Assembly (NCBI GenBank): GCA_949152475.1
Contig: OX424560.1
Coordinates: forward strand, 42,300,719-42,364,718
Length of the DNA: 64,000 bases
Reading direction: 5' to 3'
Source: Terebella lapidaria
Lineage: Eukaryota; Annelida; Polychaeta; Terebellida; Terebellidae
Position numbers and translations under genes: made by a program. The notes under the pieces were generated by a model that was not told where the DNA came from, did not search any database, and was given only the letters and a program-made list of their open reading frames with translations. Below are positions 28,501-40,600 of the stretch, piece after piece (the first letter of the stretch is position 1; every line of letters begins with the position of its first letter).

Positions 28501-31230
28501 GGTCGGGTGTGTGTTGAACATGTTATGTAAGGGTCGGGTGTGTGGAGAACATGTTATGTAAGGGTCGGGTGTGTGGAGGACATGTTCTGTAAGGGTCGGA
28601 TGTGTGGAAAACATGTTCTGTAAGGGTCGGGTATGTGGGGAACGTGCTCTGTAAGGGTCGGGTGTGTGGGGAACATGTTCTGTAAGGGTCGGGTGTGTGG
28701 AGAACATGTTTTGTAAGGGTCGGGTGTGTGGAGAACATGTTCTGTAAGGGTCGGGTGTGTGGAAAACATGTTCTGTAAGGGTCGGGTATGTGGGGAACGT
28801 GTTCTGTAAGGGTCGGGTGTGTGGGGAACATGTTCTGTAAGGGTCGGGTGTGTGGAGAACATGTTATGTAAGGGTCGGGTGTGTGGAGAACATGTTCTGT
28901 AAGGGTCGGGTGTGTGGAGAACATGTTATGTAAGGGTCGGGTGTGTGGAGGACATGTTCTGTAAGGGTCGGGTGGGTGGGGAACATGTTCTGTAAGGGTC
29001 GGGTGTGTGGAGAACATGTTCTGTAAGGGTCGGGTGTGTGGAGGACATGTTATGTGAGGGTCGGGTGTGTGGAAAACATGTTCTGTAAGGGTCGGGTGTG
29101 TGGAAAACATGTTCTGTAAGGGTCTGGTGGGTGGGGAACATGTTCTGTAAGGGTCTGGTGGGTGGGGAACATGTTCTGTAAGGGTCGGGTGGGTGGGGAA
29201 CATGTTCTGTAAGGGTCGGGTGTGTGGAGGACATGTTCTGTAAAGGTCGGGTGGGTGGGGAACATGTTATGTAAGGGTCGGGTGTGTGTGGGGAATATGT
29301 TCTGTAAGGGTCGGGTGTGTGGAGAACATGTTCTGTAAGGGTCGGGTGTGCAAAACATGTTCTGTAAGGGTCGGATGGGTGGGGAACATGTTCTGTAAGG
29401 GTCGGGTGGGTGGGGAACATGTTATGTAAGGGTCGGGTGTGTGGGGAACATGTTCTGTAAGGGTCGGGTGTGTGGAGGACATGTTCTGTAAGGGTCGGGT
29501 GTGTGTAGGACATTTTATGTTAGGGTCGGGTGTGTGGAGGACATGTTCTGTAAGGGTCGGGTGTGTGGGGTACATGTTCTGTAAGGCTCCGGTGTGTGGG
29601 GAACATGTTCTGTAAGGGTCGGGTGTGTGTAGGACATGTTATGTAAGGGTCGGGTGTGTGGAAGACATGTTCTGTAAGGGTCGGGTGTATGGGGAACATG
29701 TTATGTAAGGGGCGGGTGTGTGGAGAACATGTTCTGTAAGGGTCGGGTGTGTGGAGGACATGTTCTGTAAGGGTCGGGTGGGTGGGGAACATGTTCTGTA
29801 AGGGTCGGGTGTGTGGAGAGCATGTTCTGTAAGGGTCGGGTTTGTGGGGAACATGTTCTGTAAGGGTCGGGTGTGTGGAAAACATGTTTTGTAAGGGTCG
29901 GGTGTGTGGGGAACATGTTCTGTGAGGGTCGGGTGTGTGGGGAACATGTTCTGTAAGGGTTGGGTGTGTCGGGATGTTCTGTAAGGGTCGGGTGGGTGGG
30001 GAACATGTTCTGTAAGGGTCGGGTGTGTGGAGAACATGTTATGTAAGGGTCGGGTGTGTGGAGAACATGTTCTGTAAGGGTCGGGTGTGTGGAGAACATG
30101 TTATGTAAGGGTCGGGTGTGTGGAGGACATGTTCTGTAAGGGTCGGGTGGGTGGGGAACATGTTCTGTAAGGGTCGGGTGTGTGGAGAACATGTTCTGTA
30201 AGGGTCGGGTGTGTGGAGGACATGTTATGTGAGGGTCGGGTGTGTGGAATACATGTTATGTAAGGGTCGGGTGTGTGGAAAACATGTTCTGTAAGGGTCG
30301 GGTGTGTGGAGAACATGTTCTGTAAGGGTCGGGTGTGTGGAGGACATGTTCTGTGAGGTTCAGGTGTATGGAGAACATGTTATGTAAGGGTCGGGTGTGT
30401 GGAGGACATGTTCTGTAAGGGTCGGGTGGGTGGGGAACATGTTCTGTAAGGGTCGGGTGTGTGGAGGACATGTTCTGTAAGGGTCGGGTGGGTGGGGAAC
30501 ATGTTATGTAAGGGTCGGTTGTGTGGGGAACATGTTATGTAAGGGTCGGGTGTGTGGAGGACATGTTCTGTAAGGGTCGGGAACATGTTATGTAAGGGTC
30601 GGGTGTGTGGAGAACATGTTATGTAAGGGTCTTGTGTGTGGAGGACATGTTCTGTAAGGGTCGGGTGTGTGGGGGACATGTTCTGTAAGGGTCGGGTGTG
30701 TGGAGGACATGTTATGTAAGGGTCGGGTGATTGGGGAACATGTTCTGTAAGGGTCGGTTGTGTGGAGAGCATGTTCTGTAAGGGTCGGGTGTGTGGAGAT
30801 GTTCTGTAAGGGTCGGGTGTGTGGGGAACATGTTCTGTAAGGGTCGGGTGGGTGGAGAACATGTTCTGTAAGGGTCGGGTGGGTGGGGAACATGTTCTGT
30901 AAGGGTCAGGTGTGTGGAGAGCATGTTCTGTAAGGGTCGTGTGTGTGGGGAACATGTTCTGTAAGGGTCGGGTGTGTGGAGAACATGTTCTGTAAGGGTC
31001 AGGTGGGTGGGGAACATGTTCTGTGAGGGTCGGGTGTGTGGAGAACATGTTATGTAAGGGTCGGGTGTGTGGAGAACATGTTCTGTAAGGGTCGGGTGGG
31101 TGGAGAACATGTTCTGTAAGGGTCGGGTGGGTGGGGAACATGTTCTGTAAGGGTCGGGTGTGTGGAGAACATGTTATGTAAGGGTCGGGTGTGTGGAGAA
31201 CATGTTCTGTAAGGGTCGCGTGTGTGGGGA
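25600..31230 (+). repeat. Minisatellite block repeated at 4,480-bp spacing
   Basis: The rare unit CTGTGAGGTTCAGGTGTATG occurs at 25,871 and 30,351, a shift of 4,480 bp. The units around it match over several hundred bases on each side, including a shortened GGGTCGGGAACATG unit near 26,098 and 30,578 and the TGGAGATGTTCTG deletion form near 26,316 and 30,796. The block is nearly identical between copies. Confidence 0.85.
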
Positions 31231-31799
31231 ACATGTTCTGTAAGGGTCAGGTGGGTGGAGAACATGTTATGTAAGGGTCGGGTTTGTGGAGAACATGTTC
31301 TGTAAGGGTCGGGTGTGTGGGGAACATGTTCCGTAAGGGTCGGGTGGGTGGAGAACATGTTCTGTAAGGGTCGGGTGTGTGGGGAACATGTTCTGTAAGG
31401 GTCAAGTGTGTGGAGGACATGTTCTGTAAGGGTCGGGTGGGTGGGGAACATGTTCTGTAAGGGTCGGGTGTGTGGGGAACATGTTCTGTGAGGGTCGGGT
31501 GTGTGGGGAACATGTTCTGTGAGGGTCGGGTGTGTGGGGAACATGTTCTGTAAGGGTTGGGTGTGTGGGGAACATGTTCTGTAAGGGTCGAGTGGGTGGG
31601 GAACATGTTCTGTAAGGGTCGGGTGTGTGGGGAACATGTTATGTAAGGGTCGGGTGTGTGGAGAACATGTTCTGTAAGGGTCGGGTGTGTGGGGAAAATG
31701 TTCTGTAAGGGTCGGGTATGTGGGGAACATGTTCTGTAAGGGTCGGGTGTGTGTGGAACATGTTCTGTAAGGGTCGGGTGGGTGGGGAATATGTTCTGT

Positions 31800-34700
31800 A
31801 AGGGTCGGGTGTGTGGAAAACATGTTCTGTAAGGGTCGGGTGTGTGGAAAACATGTTCTGTAAGGGTCTGGTGGGTGGGGAACATGTTCTGTAAGGGTCT
31901 GGTGGGTGGGGAACATGTTCTGTAAGGGTCGGGTGGGTGGGGAACATGTTCTGTAAGGGTCGGGTGTGTGGAGGACATGTTCTGTAAAGGTCGGGTGGGT
32001 GGGGAACATGTTATGTAAGGGTCGGGTGTGTGTGGGGAATATGTTCTGTAAGGGTCGGGTGTGTGGAGAACATGTTCTGTAAGGGTCGGGTGTGCAAAAC
32101 ATGTTCTGTAAGGGTCGGATGGGTGGGGAACATGTTCTGTAAGGGTCGGGTGGGTGGGGAACATGTTATGTAAGGGTCGGGTGTGTGGGGAACATGTTCT
32201 GTAAGGGTCGGGTGTGTGGAGGACATGTTCTGTAAGGGTCGGGTGTGTGTAGGACATTTTATGTTAGGGTCGGGTGTGTGGAGGACATGTTCTGTAAGGG
32301 TCGGGTGTGTGGGGTACATGTTCTGTAAGGCTCCGGTGTGTGGGGAACATGTTCTGTAAGGGTCGGGTGTGTGTAGGACATGTTATGTAAGGGTCGGGTG
32401 TGTGGAAGACATGTTCTGTAAGGGTCGGGTGTGTGGGGAACATGTTATGTAAGGGGCGGGTGTGTGGAGAACATGTTCTGTAAGGGTCGGGTGTGTGGAG
32501 GACATGTTCTGTAAGGGTCGGGTGGGTGGGGAACATGTTCTGTAAGGGTCGGGTGTGTGGAGAGCATGTTCTGTAAGGGTCGGGTTTGTGGGGAACATGT
32601 TCTGTAAGGGTCGGGTGTGTGGAAAACATGTTATGTAAGGGTCGGGTGTGTGGGGAACATGTTCTGTGAGGGTCGGGTGTGTGGGGAACATGTTCTGTAA
32701 GGGTTGGGTGTGTCGGGAACATGTTCTGTAAGGGTCGGGTGGGTGGGGAACATGTTCTGTAAGGGTCGGGTGTGTGGGGAACATGTTATGTAAGGGTCGG
32801 GTGTGTGGAGAACATGTTCTGTAAGGGTCGGTTGGGTGGGGAATATGTTCTGTAAGGGTCGGGTGTGTGGAGAACATGTTCTGTAAGGGTCGGGTGTGCA
32901 AAACATGTTCTGTAAGGGTCGGATGGGTGGGGAACATGTTCTGTAAGGGTCGGGTGGGTGGGGAACATGTTATGTAAGGGTCGGGTGTGTGGGGAACATG
33001 TTCTGTAAGGGTCGGGTGTGTGGAGGACATGTTCTGTAAGGGTCGGGTGTGTGTAGGACATTTTATGTTAGGGTCGGGTGTGTGGAGGACATGTTCTGTA
33101 AGGGTCGGGTGTGTGGGGTACATGTTCTGTAAGGCTCCGGTGTGTGGGGAACATGTTCTGTAAGGGTCGGGTGTGTGTAGGACATGTTATGTAAGGGTCG
33201 GGTGTGTGGAAGACATGTTCTGTGAGGGTCGGGTGTGTGGGGAACATGTTCTGTAAGGGTTGGGTGTGTGGGGAACATGTTCTGTAAGGGTCGGGTGGGT
33301 GGGGAACATGTTCTGTAAGGGTCGGGTGTGTGGGGAACATGTTATGTAAGGGTCGGGTGTGTGGAGAACATGTTCTGTAAGGGTCGGGTGTGTGTGGAAC
33401 ATGTTCTGTAAGGGTTGGGTGGGTGGGGAACATGTTCTGTAAGGGTCTGGTATGTGGGGAACATGTTATGTAAGGGTCTGGTGTGTGGGGAACATGGTCT
33501 GTAAGGGTCGGGTGTGTGGAGGACATGTTCTGTAAGGGTCGGGTGTGTGGAGAACATGTTCTGTGAGGGCCGGGTGTGTGGGGACTATGTTCTGTAAGGG
33601 TTGGATGTGTGGGGAACATGTTCTGTAAGGGTCGGGTGTGTGGAGAACATGTTCTGTAAGGGTCAGGTGTGTGGAGAACATGTTTTGTAAGGGTCGGGTG
33701 TGTGGAAAACATGTTCTGTAAGGGTCGGGTGTGTGGGGAACATGTTCTGTAAGGGTCGGGTGTGTGGGGAACATGTTCTGTAAGGGTTGGGTGTGTGGAG
33801 AACATGTTATGTAAGGGTCGGGTGTGTGGAAAACATGTTCTGTAAGTGTCGGGTGTGTGGAGGACATCTTCTGTGAGGGTCGGGTGTATGGAGAACATGT
33901 TATGTAAGGGTCGGGTGTGTGGAGGACATGTTATGTAAAGGTCGGGTGTGTGGAATACATGTTATGTAAGGGTCGGGTGTGTGGAAAACATGTTCTGTAA
34001 GGGTCGGGTGTGTGGAGAACATGTTCTGTAAGTGTCGGGTGTGTGGAGGACATGTTCAGTGAGGGTCGGGTGTATGGAGAACATGTTATGTAAGGGTCGG
34101 GTGTGTGGAGGAAATGTTCTGTAAAGGTCGGGTGGGTGGGGAACATGTTCTGTAAGGGTCGGGTGTGTGGAGGACATGTTCTGTAAAGGTCGGGAACATG
34201 TTCTGTAAGGGTCGGGTGTGTGGGGAACATGTTCTGTAAGGGTCGAGTGTGTGGAGGACATGTTCTGTAAGGGTCGGGTGTGTGGAGGACATGTTCTGTA
34301 AGGGTCGGGTGGGTGGGGAACATGTTCTGTAAGGGTCGGGTGTGTGGAGAGCATGTTCTGTAAGGGTCGGGTGGGTGGGGAACATGTTCTGTGAGGGTCG
34401 GGTGTGGGAGAAACATGTTCTGTAAGGGTCAGGTGTGTGGAGAACATGTTCTGTAAGGGTCGGGTGGGTGGGGAACATGTTCTGTAAGGGTCGGGTGTGT
34501 GGGGAACATGTTATGTAACGGTCGGGTGTGTGGAAAACATGTTATGTAAGGGTCGGGTGTGTGGGGAACATGTTCTGTGAGAGTCGGGTGTGTGGGGAAC
34601 ATGTTCTGTAAGGGTCGGGTGTGTGTAGAACATGTTCTGTAAGGGTCGGGTGGGTGGGGAACATGTTCTGTAAGGGTCTGGTATGTGGGGAACATGTTAT

Positions 34701-37600
34701 GTAAGGGTCTGGTGTGTGGGGAACATGGTCTGTAAGGGTCGGGTGTGTGGAGGACATGTTCTGTAATGGTCGGGTGTGTGGAGAAAATGTTCTGTGAGGG
34801 CCGGGTGTGTGGGGAACATGTTCTGTAAGGGTTGGATATGTGGGGAACATGTTCTGTAAGGGTCGGGTGTGTGGAGAACATGTTCTGTAAGGGTTGGGTG
34901 TGTGGAGAACATGTTCTGTGAGGGTTGGGTGTGTGGGGAACATGTTCTGTAAGGGTTGGGTATGTGGGGAACATGTTCTGTAAGGGTTGGGTGTGTACAG
35001 AACATGGAGGAGATGTTCTGTAAGGGTCGGGTGGGTGGGGAACATGTTCTGTAAGGGTCGGGTGTGTGGAGAACATGTTCTGTAAGGGTCGGGTGTGTGG
35101 GGAACATGTTCTGTAAGGGTCGAGTGTGTGGAGGACATGTTCTGTAAGGGTCGGGTGTGTGGAGGACATGTTCTGTAAGGGTCGGGTGGGTGGGGAACAT
35201 GTTCTGTAAGGGTCGGGTGTGTGGAGAGCATGTTCTGTAAGGGTCGGGTGGGTGGGGAACATGTTCTGTGAGGGTCGGGTGTGGGAGAAACATGTTCTGT
35301 AAGGGTCAGGTGTGTGGAGAACATGTTCTGTAAGGGTCGGGTGGGTGGGGAACATGTTCTGTAAGGGTCGGGTGTGTGGGGAACATGTTATGTAACGGTC
35401 GGGTGTGTGGAAAACATGTTATGTAAGGGTCGGGTGTGTGGGGAACATGTTCTGTGAGAGTCGGGTGTGTGGGGAACATGTTCTGTAAGGGTCGGGTGTG
35501 TGTAGAACATGTTCTGTAAGGGTCGGGTGGGTGGGGAACATGTTCTGTAAGGGTCTGGTATGTGGGGAACATGTTATGTAAGGGTCTGGTGTGTGGGGAA
35601 CATGGTCTGTAAGGGTCGGGTGTGTGGAGGACATGTTCTGTAATGGTCGGGTGTGTGGAGAAAATGTTCTGTGAGGGCCGGGTGTGTGGGGAACATGTTC
35701 TGTAAGGGTTGGGTATGTGGGGAACATGTTCTGTAAGGGTCGGGTGTGTGGAGAACATGTTCTGTAAGGGTTGGGTGTGTGGAGAACATGTTCTGTGAGG
35801 GTTGGGTGTGTGGGGAACATGTTCTGTAAGGGTTGGGTATGTGGGGAACATGTTCTGTAAGGGTTGGGTGTGTGGAGAACATGTTCTGTAAGGGTCGTGT
35901 GTGTGGAGAACATGTTCTGTAAGGGTCGGGTGGGTGGAGGACATGTTATGTAAGGGTCGGGTGTGTGGAAAACATGTTCTGTAAGGGTCGGGTGTGTGGA
36001 GAACATGTTCTGTAAGGGTCGGGTGTGTGAGGAACATGTTATGTAAGGGTCGGGTGTGTGGAGAACATGTTATGTAAGGGTCGGCTGTGTGGAAAATATG
36101 TTCTGTAAGTGTCGGGTGTGTGGAGGACATGTTCTGTGAGGGTCGGGTGTGTGGAGGACATGTTCTGTAAGGGTCGGGTGTGTGGAGAACATGTTCTGTA
36201 AGGGTCGGGTGTGTGGGGAACATGTTCTGTAAGGGTCGGGTGTGTGGGGAACATGTTATGTAAGGGTCGGGTGTGTGGAGAACATGTTGTGTAAGGGTCA
36301 GGTGTGTGGGGAACATGTTATGTAAGGCTCGGGTGTGTGGAGAACATGTTCTGTAAGGGTCGGGTGTGTGGGGGACATGTTATGTAAGGGTCGGGTGTGT
36401 GGAGAACATGTTATGTAAGGGTCGGGTGGGTGGAGAACATGTTCTGTAAGGGTCGGGTGTGTGGAGAACATGTTCTGTAAGGGTTGGGTGTGTGGGGAAC
36501 ATGTTATGTAAGGGTCGGGTGTGTGGAGAACATGTTCTGTAAGGGTCGGGTGTGTGGGGAACATGTTATGTAAGGGTCGGGTGTGTGGAATACATGTTAT
36601 GTAAGGGTCGGGTGTGTGGGGAACATGTTATGTAAGGGTCGGGTGTGTGGAGAACATGTTATGTAAGTGTCGGGTGTGTGGAGGACATGTTATGTAAGGG
36701 TCGGGTGGGTGGGGAACATGTTCTGTAAGGGTCGGGTTTGTGGGGGACATGTTATGTAAGGGTCGGGTGGGTGGGGAACATGTTCTGTAAGGGTCGGGTG
36801 GGTGGGGAACATGTTATGTAAGGGTCGGGTGTGTGGGGAACATGTTTTGTAATGGTCGGGTGTGTGGAGAGCATGTTCTGTAAGGGTCGGGTGTGTGGGG
36901 AACATGTTCTGTAAGGGTCGGGTGGGTGGGGAACATGTTATGTAAGGGTCGGGTGTGTGGGGGACATGTTCTGTAAGGGTCGGGTGGGTGGGGAACATGT
37001 TATGTAAGGGTCGGGTGTGTGGGGGACATGTTCTGTAAGGGTCGGGTGGGTGGGGAACATGTTCTGTAAGGGTCGGGTGTGTGGAGAACATGTTATGTAA
37101 GGGTCGGGTGTGTGGAGAACATGTTATGTAATGGTCGGGTGTGTGGGGAACATGTTATGTAAGGGTCGGGTGTGTGGAGGACATGTTATGTAAGGGTCGG
37201 GTGTGTGGAATACATGTTATGTAAGGGTCGGGTGTGTGGAGAACATGTTATGTAAGGGTCGGGTGTGTGGGGAACATGTTATGTAAGGGTCGGGTGTGTG
37301 GAGGACATATTCTGTGAGGGTCGGGTGTGTGGAGAACATGTTATGTAAGGGTCGGGTGTGTGGGGAACATGTTATGTAAGGGTCGGGTGTGTGGAGAACA
37401 TGTTATGTAAGGGTCGGGTGTGTGGAGAACATGTTCTGTAAGGGTCGGGTGTTTAGGACATATTCTGTGAGTGTCGGGTGTGTGGAGAACATGTTATGTA
37501 AGGGTCGGGTGTGTGGGGAACATGTTATGTAAGGGTCGGGTGTGTGGAGAACATGTTATGTAAGGGTCGGGTGTGTGGGGAACATGTTATGTAAGGGTCG
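31800..37600 (+). repeat. Second copy of the 12.1-17.6 kb minisatellite block
   Basis: This is the partner of the block at 12.1-17.6 kb, with the same rare-unit order at shifts of 19,669 and then 20,081 bp. It differs by a rearranged section near 34.2-35.3 kb, where a stretch of about 0.6 kb appears again locally. One example is the GGTGTGGGAGAAACATG unit, near 34,402 and 35,281. Confidence 0.85.
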
Positions 37601-40600
37601 GGTGTGTGGAGAACATGTTATGTAAGGGTCGGGTGTGTGGGGAACATGTTATGTAAGGGTCGGGTGTGTGGAGGACATGTTCTGTAAGGGTCGGGTGTGT
37701 GGAGGACATGTTCTGTAAGGGTCGGGTGTGTGGAGGACATGTTCTGTAAGGGTCGGGTGTGTGGAGGACATGTTCTGTAAGGGTCGGGTGTGTGGAGGAC
37801 ATGTTATGTAAGGGTCGGGTGTGTGGAATACATGTTCTGTAAGGGTCGGGTGTGTGGAGAACATGTTCTGTAAGGGTCGGGTGTGTGGGGAACATGTTAT
37901 GTAAGGGTCGGGTGTGTGGAGAACATGTTCTGTAAGGGTTGGGGGTGTGGGGAACATGTTCTGTAAGGGTCGGGTGTGTGGAGAACATGTTATGTAAGGG
38001 TCGGGTGTGTGGAAAACATGTTCTGTAAGGGTCGGGTGTGTGGAGGACATGTTCTGTAAGGGTCGGGTGTGTGGGGAACATGTTATGTAAGGGTCGGGTG
38101 TGTGGAGAACATGTTATGTAAGTGTCGTGTGTGTGGGGAACATGTTATTTAAGGGTTGGGTGTGTGGGGAACATGTTCTGTAAGGGTCGGGTGTGTGGAG
38201 AACATGTTCTGTAAGGGTCGGGTGTGTGGGGAACATGTTATGTAAGGGTCGGGTGTGTGGGGAACATGTTCTGTAAGGATCGGTTGTGTGGAGTACATGT
38301 TATGTAAGGGTCGGGTGTGTGGAGAACATGTTCTGTAAGGGTCGGGTGTGTGGGGAACATGTTATGTAAGGGTCGGGTGTGTGGAGAACATGTTCTGTAA
38401 GGGTCGGGTGTGTGGAGAACATGTTCTGTAAGGGTCGGGTGCGTGGGGAACATGTTATGTAGGATCGGGTGTGTGGAGAACATGTTCTGTGAAGGCCGGG
38501 TGTGTGGAATACATATTCTGTAAGGGTCGGGTGTGTGGGGAACATGTTCTGTAAGTGTTGGGTGTGTGGGGAACATGTTATGTAAGGGTCGGGTGTGTGG
38601 AGAACATGTTCTGTAAGGGTCAGGTGTGTGGGGAACATGTTATGTAAGGGTCGGGTGTGTGGAGAACATGTTCTGTAAGTGTCGGGTGTGTGGGGAACAT
38701 GTTATTTAAGGGTCGGGTGTGTGGAGGAGATGTTCTGTAAGGGTCGGGTGGGTGGGGAACATGTTCTGTAAGGGTCGGGTGGGTGGGGAACATGTTATGT
38801 AAGGGTCGGGTGTGTGGGGAACATGTTATGTAAGGGTCGGGTGTGTGAAGAACATGTTCTGTAAGGGTCGGGTGTGTGGGGAACATGTTCTGTAAGGGTC
38901 GGGTGTGTTCAGGACATGTTCTGTAAGGGTCGGGTGTGTGGAGAACATGTTCTGTAAGGGTCGGGTGTGTGGGGGACATGTTCTGTAAGGGTCGAGTGTG
39001 TGGAAAACATGTTCTGTAAGGGTCGCGTGGGTGGGGAACATGTTCTGTAAGGGTCGGGTGTGTGGAGGACATGTTCTGTAAGGGTCGGGTGTGTGGGGAA
39101 CATGTTCTGTAAGGGTCGGGTGTGTGGAGAACATGTTCTGTAAGGGTCGCGCGGGTGGGGAACATGTTCTGTAAGGGTCGGGTGTGTGGAAAACATGTTC
39201 TGTAAGGGTCGGGTGGGTGGAGAACATGTTCTGTAATGGTCGTTTGTGTGGAGAACATGTTCTGTAAGGGTCGGGTGTGTGGAGGACATGTTCTGTAAGG
39301 GTCGGGTGTGTGGGGAACATGTTATGTAAGGGTCGGGTGTGTGGAGGACATGTTCTGTAAGGGTCGGGTGTGTGGGGAACATGTTATGTAATCGTCGGGT
39401 GTGTGGGGAACATGTTATGTAAGGGTCGGGTGTGTGGAGGACATGTTCTGTAAGGGTCGGGTGTGTGGGGAACATGTTATGTAAGGGTCGGGTGTGTGTT
39501 GAACATGTTATGTAAGGGTCGGGTGTGTGGAGAACATGTTATGTAAGGGTCGGGTGTGTGGAGGACATGTTCTGTAAGGGTCGGATGTGTGGAAAACATG
39601 TTCTGTAAGGGTCGGGTATGTGGGGAACGTGCTCTGTAAGGGTCGGGTGTGTGGGGAACATGTTCTGTAAGGGTCGGGTGTGTGGAGAACATGTTTTGTA
39701 AGGGTCGGGTGTGTGGAGAACATGTTCTGTAAGGGTCGGGTGTGTGGAAAACATGTTCTGTAAGGGTCGGGTATGTGGGGAACGTGTTCTGTAAGGGTCG
39801 GGTGTGTGGGGAACATGTTCTGTAAGGGTCGGGTGTGTGGAGAACATGTTATGTAAGGGTCGGGTGTGTGGAGAACATGTTCTGTAAGGGTCGGGTGTGT
39901 GGAGAACATGTTATGTAAGGGTCGGGTGTGTGGGGAACATGTTATGTAAGGGTCGGGTGTGTGGAGGACATGTTCTGTAAGGGTCGGTTGTGTGGGGAAC
40001 ATGTTCTGTAAGGGTCGGGTGTGTGGGGAACATGTTATGTAAGGGTCGGGTTTGTGGAGAACATGTTATGTAAGGGTCGGCTGTGTGGAGGACATGTTCT
40101 GTAAGGGTCGGGTGTGTGGGGAACATGTTCTGTAAGGGTCGGGTGTGTGGAGAACATGTTCTGTAAGGGTCGCGCGGGTGGGGAACATGTTCTGTAAGGG
40201 TCGGGTGTGTGGAAAACATGTTCTGTAAGGGTCGGGTGGGTGGAGAACATGTTCTGTAAAGGTCGGGTGTGTGGGGAACATGTTCTGTAAGGGTCGGGTG
40301 TGTGGAGGACATGTTCTGTAAGGGTCGGGTGTGTGGGGAACATGTTATGTAAGGGTCGGGTGTGTGGAGGACATGTTCTGTAAGGATCGGGTGTGTGGGG
40401 AACATGTTATGTAATCGTCGGGTGTGTGGGGAACATGTTATGTAAGGGTCGGGTGTGTGGAGGACATGTTCTGTAAGGGTCGGGTGTGTGGGGAACATGT
40501 TATGTAAGGGTCGGGTGTGTGGGGAACATGTTATGTAAGGGTCGGGTGTGTGTAGAACATGTTATGTAAGGGTCGGGTGTGTGGAGGACATGTTCTGTAA

